This document shows positions 60,547 through 64,000 of a DNA stretch of 64,000 bases, one piece after another. Location of the stretch: the NCBI RefSeq assembly GCF_013074385.2, contig NZ_JABEYA020000016.1, positions 1-64,000 of the forward strand. Direction: 5' to 3'. The position numbers and the translations under genes are program-made. Below the pieces are notes generated by a model that worked only from the letters and a program-made list of their open reading frames with translations, did not search any database and was not told the origin of the DNA. Every line of letters starts with the position of its first letter. The stretch's first letter is position 1. The DNA is from Vibrio ostreicida (GTDB taxonomy: Bacteria; Pseudomonadota; Gammaproteobacteria; Enterobacterales; Vibrionaceae).

Positions 60547-61878
60547 TTAAAGAATAAAACGACTCAGGTCTTCATCTTCAATAAACTCACCAAGACGTGT
60601 CGTGACATAATCCGCATCAATGGTCAGCTTAGCGCCCGCTTTATCTGTCGCATCAAACGAGATTTCGTCCATTAAACGTTCCATCACGGTATGCAAACGG
60701 CGAGCGCCGATATTCTCTGTTGTTTCGTTGACGGTCCAAGCCGCCTCAGCAATTTGAGTAATTCCATCTTCGGTAAACTCAACATCGACATCTTCTGTTT
60801 TAAGTAAAGCGATGTATTGTTCGGTCAAAGAGGCTTTGGGCTCAGTCAGAATACGTTTGAAGTCATTGCTTGATAGTGCTTCCAATTCAACCCGGATAGG
60901 CAGACGACCTTGCAATTCAGGGATTAAATCAGACGGTTTCGCCACCTGAAAGGCTCCGGATGCGACGAACAAAATATGATCCGTTTTCACCATGCCATGC
61001 TTTGTCGAAACCGTACTGCCTTCGATCAAAGGCAGCAAATCACGCTGTACGCCTTCACGTGAAACATCAGGACCAGAACTTTCCCCGCGCTTGCAGATTT
61101 TATCGATCTCATCAATAAACACAATCCCATTGTTTTCAACATTATAGATTGCTTGTTCTTTCAGCTCTTCCTGATTGACGAGTTTTCCTGCCTCTTCTTC
61201 AGTTAAAGCCTTCAACGCATCCTTAATTTTCAATGTGCGCTTTTTCTTAGTGTCGCCCGCTAGATTCTGAAACATGCCTTGAAGCTGATTGGTCATTTCT
61301 TCCATGCCAGGGGGAGCCATGATTTCTACCCCCATTTGTGGCGCAGCCACGTCGACTTCAATTTCTTTGTCGTCTAGCTGGCCTTCACGCAGTTTCTTAC
61401 GAAAAACTTGGCGAGTACTTGAGTTGTCCTCTTGCTGTTCGTTCTGTCCCCAAGCGTCGCGGGCTGGTGGCAACAATGCGTCTAGAACCCGCTCTTCTGC
61501 TTGCTCCTGAGCACGAAACTGTACTTTTTCCATCGCCTGTTGATGAGTCAACTTCAACGCCACATCGGTCAAATCACGAATAATGGTTTCAACTTCCTTA
61601 CCAACATAACCCACCTCGGTGAACTTTGTGGCTTCAACTTTAATGAAAGGGGCATTGGCAAGCTTTGCCAGACGGCGAGCAATTTCCGTTTTACCTACCC
61701 CCGTCGGGCCTATCATCAAAATATTCTTAGGCGTAACTTCAACTCGCAAGCTTTCTTCAAGCTGCATTCGACGCCAGCGGTTGCGCAGCGCAATAGCAAC
61801 TGAACGCTTGGCGTTTTCCTGACCAATAATATGGCGGTTAAGTTCATGTACGATTTCGCGAGGCGTCATTTCAGACAT
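60547..61878 (-). CDS. hslU: ATP-dependent protease ATPase subunit HslU
   Basis: HslU unfolds substrates and feeds them to HslV. The 443-aa AAA+ protein has Walker [12 protein letters not shown], Walker [12 protein letters not shown], the sensor-2 region [11 protein letters not shown], and the conserved C-terminal DLSRFIL that docks into HslV. The ATG at 61878 ([10 protein letters not shown]) follows AGGA and matches E. coli. It lies 37 bp downstream of hslV in the same transcript. Confidence 0.97.
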   Translation of the reverse strand: MSEMTPREIVHELNRHIIGQENAKRSVAIALRNRWRRMQLEESLRVEVTPKNILMIGPTGVGKTEIARRLAKLANAPFIKVEATKFTEVGYVGKEVETIIRDLTDVALKLTHQQAMEKVQFRAQEQAEERVLDALLPPARDAWGQNEQQEDNSSTRQVFRKKLREGQLDDKEIEVDVAAPQMGVEIMAPPGMEEMTNQLQGMFQNLAGDTKKKRTLKIKDALKALTEEEAGKLVNQEELKEQAIYNVENNGIVFIDEIDKICKRGESSGPDVSREGVQRDLLPLIEGSTVSTKHGMVKTDHILFVASGAFQVAKPSDLIPELQGRLPIRVELEALSSNDFKRILTEPKASLTEQYIALLKTEDVDVEFTEDGITQIAEAAWTVNETTENIGARRLHTVMERLMDEISFDATDKAGAKLTIDADYVTTRLGEFIEDEDLSRFIL

Positions 61879-61915
61879 AATCAATTTCCTTAAGGTCGGT
61901 TACCACTATCTGGTT

Positions 61916-62458
61916 TTATTCCGCGTTATCCACTGAAATTTCTAGTTCTTCGATAGTGTGGTGGTGATTCGTAAAGACACAAATATCACCAGCAATTTTT
62001 AACGATTTCTCTGCGATTTCTCGCGCATCCAATTCAGTATTCTCCAACAATGCCGTAGCGGATGCTTGAGCAAAATTCCCACCCGAACCAATAGCAATCA
62101 GATCATTTTCTGGCTGAACAACATCACCGTTGCCCGTGATGATAAGTGAGGCCGTCTCATCAGCAACCGCAAGCAAAGCTTCAAGCTTACGTAGAGCTCG
62201 ATCACTACGCCAGTCTTTGGCTAACTCAACCGCGGCTTTGGTCAAATGCCCTTGATGCATTTGCAGCTTACTTTCGAAACGTTCAAATAGAGTGAAGGCA
62301 TCTGCTGTCCCTCCAGCAAATCCTGCTAACACTTTATTATTGTATAAACGGCGTACTTTCTTTGCATTGCCCTTCATCACGGTGTTACCCAGAGAGACTT
62401 GCCCATCACCTGCGATAACGACTTTATTATTTCTACGAACGGATACGATTGTAGTCAC
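61916..62458 (-). CDS. hslV: ATP-dependent protease peptidase subunit HslV
   Basis: HslV is the proteasome-like peptidase of HslVU. After Met removal, Thr2 (TTIVSVRRN) is the nucleophile, and [19 protein letters not shown] holds the other active-site residues. The length is 180 aa. The start codon is GTG at 62458, preceded by GAGG. A sigma32-type promoter lies about 45-75 bp upstream. Confidence 0.96.
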   Translation of the reverse strand: MTTIVSVRRNNKVVIAGDGQVSLGNTVMKGNAKKVRRLYNNKVLAGFAGGTADAFTLFERFESKLQMHQGHLTKAAVELAKDWRSDRALRKLEALLAVADETASLIITGNGDVVQPENDLIAIGSGGNFAQASATALLENTELDAREIAEKSLKIAGDICVFTNHHHTIEELEISVDNAE

Positions 62459-62503
62459 GAATCAGGCCTCATTATTAGCACTTTAATTTTTTAGTTAAAA
62501 AGT

Positions 62504-62534
62504 ATATGAGGTTCATTTGAGAAAAATTCAAGGG
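62504..62534 (-). promoter_or_regulatory. Heat-shock (sigma32) promoter of hslVU
   Basis: On the minus strand CCCTTGAA (62534-62527) and CCTCATAT (62511-62504) are 15 bp apart. The sigma32 consensus is CTTGAA, 13-17 bp, CCCCATNT, so both elements match with one changed base in the -10. The position upstream of hslVU agrees with their known heat induction. Confidence 0.75.
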
Positions 62535-62691
62535 CATCGAAGAGGTACAAACAAATACGAAGAATAAACCTCTTAGTTCACCGATTAAAAGGCCGCCCAT
62601 GTGGAATCGACTCAACGTTTCCCGCCAGAAGAAACTGACGTCACAAACACGGAAAAAAAAGCGAACAGTATCAGTCCGCTGTTTAACACCT

Positions 62692-63234
62692 TCACTGAGT
62701 TTCCTTCCAGATAGCACAGGGTTCTATCTTAGCTCGCTGCAACTTGTGCTTATCACGTTCAGCGTCACGTTTAAATTTATAAGGCCCCAAGACAACACGA
62801 TACCAACTGCTGCCTTCTTTTTTACGAACCTTACTATTGAGACCTTGAAACGCGATATCCAATTTACGTGCTTGCGCCTGAGCATCGCTTTTATACGCAC
62901 CGCATTGCATCACGTAGGGTATCTCTGAGACCACTTGCTCCTTGGCGGTCACTTCGATTTCACGATTGGGCAGCGTATCGACATAATCCCACTTCTCTTC
63001 TGGTGGTGGAGGGATTTGTTTTTTAATTTTAGGTTTGGACTGTGTTTGTTGGACAGGCGGCTGCGCAGGTTGCGGATCATTGCTTAAATGATAAAGTCCG
63101 TAACCAAATACGCCAACCATGAACACCGCCAGTAAAGCACTGCGCCATGGTTTTTTTCTCGGAGCTGACTTTTTACGTGAGGTTTTTCGGGCACTGTTGC
63201 CACGCCCGCGTTTTACATAATCTCTATTGGCCAC
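62692..63234 (-). CDS. ftsN: Cell division protein FtsN
   Basis: FtsN triggers septal peptidoglycan synthesis. The 180-aa protein has a basic cytoplasmic start (MANRDYVKRGRG), one membrane span (SALLAVFMVGVFGYGLYHL), a periplasmic Pro/Gln linker with EEKWDYVDTLPNREI (resembling the essential E segment), and a C-terminal SPOR domain (YVMQCGAYKSDAQAQA). It is shorter than E. coli FtsN (319 aa), mostly in the linker. The order cytR-ftsN-hslV-hslU matches E. coli. Confidence 0.93.
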   Translation of the reverse strand: MANRDYVKRGRGNSARKTSRKKSAPRKKPWRSALLAVFMVGVFGYGLYHLSNDPQPAQPPVQQTQSKPKIKKQIPPPPEEKWDYVDTLPNREIEVTAKEQVVSEIPYVMQCGAYKSDAQAQARKLDIAFQGLNSKVRKKEGSSWYRVVLGPYKFKRDAERDKHKLQRAKIEPCAIWKETQ

Positions 63235-63350
63235 TGTCGTACATCAACGTTTATTGTCTTGCCGCTATGGTAATGCAGAATGGCTTTCGTTTACAGAGCA
63301 TAAGTGGAAGCGACACATCAAAAAATCATCGCCTCCCATTAACGGGGAAA

Positions 63351-64000
63351 TTAGAGCGTTCTTGGTGGTGCTGCACTCGCTCTGCAAATAAACTTGGTTT
63401 CCAGCAAACGCGAACCAGCTCTAACATCATGCCCCCGCAACAAATCCAACATCATCAACATGGCCTGACGGCCAATTTCATAACGAGGTTGGGAAATTGT
63501 TGTCAATGGTGGATCACAGTACTGAGCAAACTGGATGTCATCAAAACCGACCACTGACAAATCATTAGGGACACGCAAACCAAGCTTTTTCGTCGCTTGA
63601 ATGGCACCGATCGCCATCGTATCGTTGTGGCAGAAAATGGCCGTTGGAGGCTCAGGCAGAGACAGCAGTTGTTGCACTGCTTTCGCCCCATCTTCAAAAG
63701 AGAAATTACCACAAACAGAATAATTGGGATTCATGGTGATCCCCGCTCGGCGAAGTGCTTGCTGGTAACCCTGCTGACGAAACTGGCATAGAGCCGCAGA
63801 GCTTGGTCCCGAAATTTGTGCAATTCTTTTATGACCTAATCCTGTCAAGTAATTGACCGCCTCAAACGCCGAAGTGAGATTATCAATGTGAACCGTAGGT
63901 AACTCTAGCTCTGGTGCAAACTCACAAGCCATCACCATAGGTGGTAGGTTCTTTTGCTCTGGTTTACTCACGTCAAAAGGGAGATCAGTCCCAAGTAACA
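63351..64000 (-). CDS. cytR: LacI-family repressor CytR, C-terminal part (cut by window edge)
   Basis: CytR represses nucleoside uptake and catabolism genes together with CRP, and in vibrios it also affects competence. The visible 216 codons are the ligand-binding domain, with NLPPMVMACEFAPELELPTV, GFDDIQFAQYCDPPLTTISQ and PRYEIGRQAMLM close to E. coli CytR. The frame stays open to the right edge, so the helix-turn-helix is outside the window; an internal GTG at 63971 is not the start. The 116 bp between it and ftsN show no other feature. Confidence 0.93.
   Translation of the reverse strand, partial: LLGTDLPFDVSKPEQKNLPPMVMACEFAPELELPTVHIDNLTSAFEAVNYLTGLGHKRIAQISGPSSAALCQFRQQGYQQALRRAGITMNPNYSVCGNFSFEDGAKAVQQLLSLPEPPTAIFCHNDTMAIGAIQATKKLGLRVPNDLSVVGFDDIQFAQYCDPPLTTISQPRYEIGRQAMLMMLDLLRGHDVRAGSRLLETKFICRASAAPPRTL

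Overview
This is a chromosomal window from a Vibrio-like gammaproteobacterium. The assignment rests on three things. A gene for AphA, the low-cell-density quorum-sensing regulator of vibrios, sits behind a leader with a HapR/LuxR-like operator and a Qrr-type pairing site. Two gene blocks are arranged as in enterobacteria and vibrios (thrU-tyrU-glyT-thrT-tufB; cpxAR/cpxP-fieF-pfkA). There are also Vibrionaceae-style genes such as the argH-argA fusion and a DUF3624-like protein. I see no phage, insertion sequence, integron or CRISPR array. Almost all of the window is core genome.

Layout. 1-0.6 kb: start of tufB and four tRNAs, all on the minus strand. 0.8-6.1 kb: coaA, an orphan CHMI-like tautomerase, a possible 51-aa ORF, tpiA, a MATE pump, rraA, menA. 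6.2-7.9 kb: efp and the divergent epmB. 7.9-13.6 kb: pfkA, fieF, cpxP, cpxRA and a Fur-boxed sodA. 13.7-21 kb: trmL and a minus-strand run aroK-aroB-damX-dam-rpe-gph-trpS. 21-27.7 kb: pilMNOPQ, with mrcA divergent. 27.8-31.1 kb: oxyR, a divergent peroxiredoxin-glutaredoxin fusion with a near-consensus OxyR site, and an Lpd-like flavoprotein. 31.2-41.4 kb: ridA-like, DUF3624-like, arginine genes (argCBG and fused argHA, divergent argE) and ppc. 41.6-45.5 kb: aphA, cysE, gpsA, secB and a membrane rhodanese. 45.7-54.9 kb: a divergent polysaccharide-export module with no glycosyltransferases. 55-64 kb: epmA, frdABCD, an iodotyrosine-deiodinase-like nitroreductase, hslVU, ftsN and the 3' part of cytR.

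How the genes work together. efp, epmB and epmA supply elongation factor P and two of its modifying enzymes. The oxyR-prx-lpd group looks like a peroxide response unit. The Cpx genes, damX, ftsN and mrcA belong to envelope stress and cell-wall work. The 45.7-54.9 kb block (Wzz, a six-SLBB export protein and Wzi on one side; YjbE/F/G/H-like proteins on the other) is the least ordinary part. It resembles the wbf/otn and yjb/gfc export genes but lacks a kinase, flippase, polymerase or sugar transferases, so it probably serves a polymer made elsewhere.

Limits. All calls come from reading the sequence and from memory of protein families; no searches were run. Start codons were chosen from ribosome-binding sites and remembered homologues. 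Regulatory sites are motif matches only.
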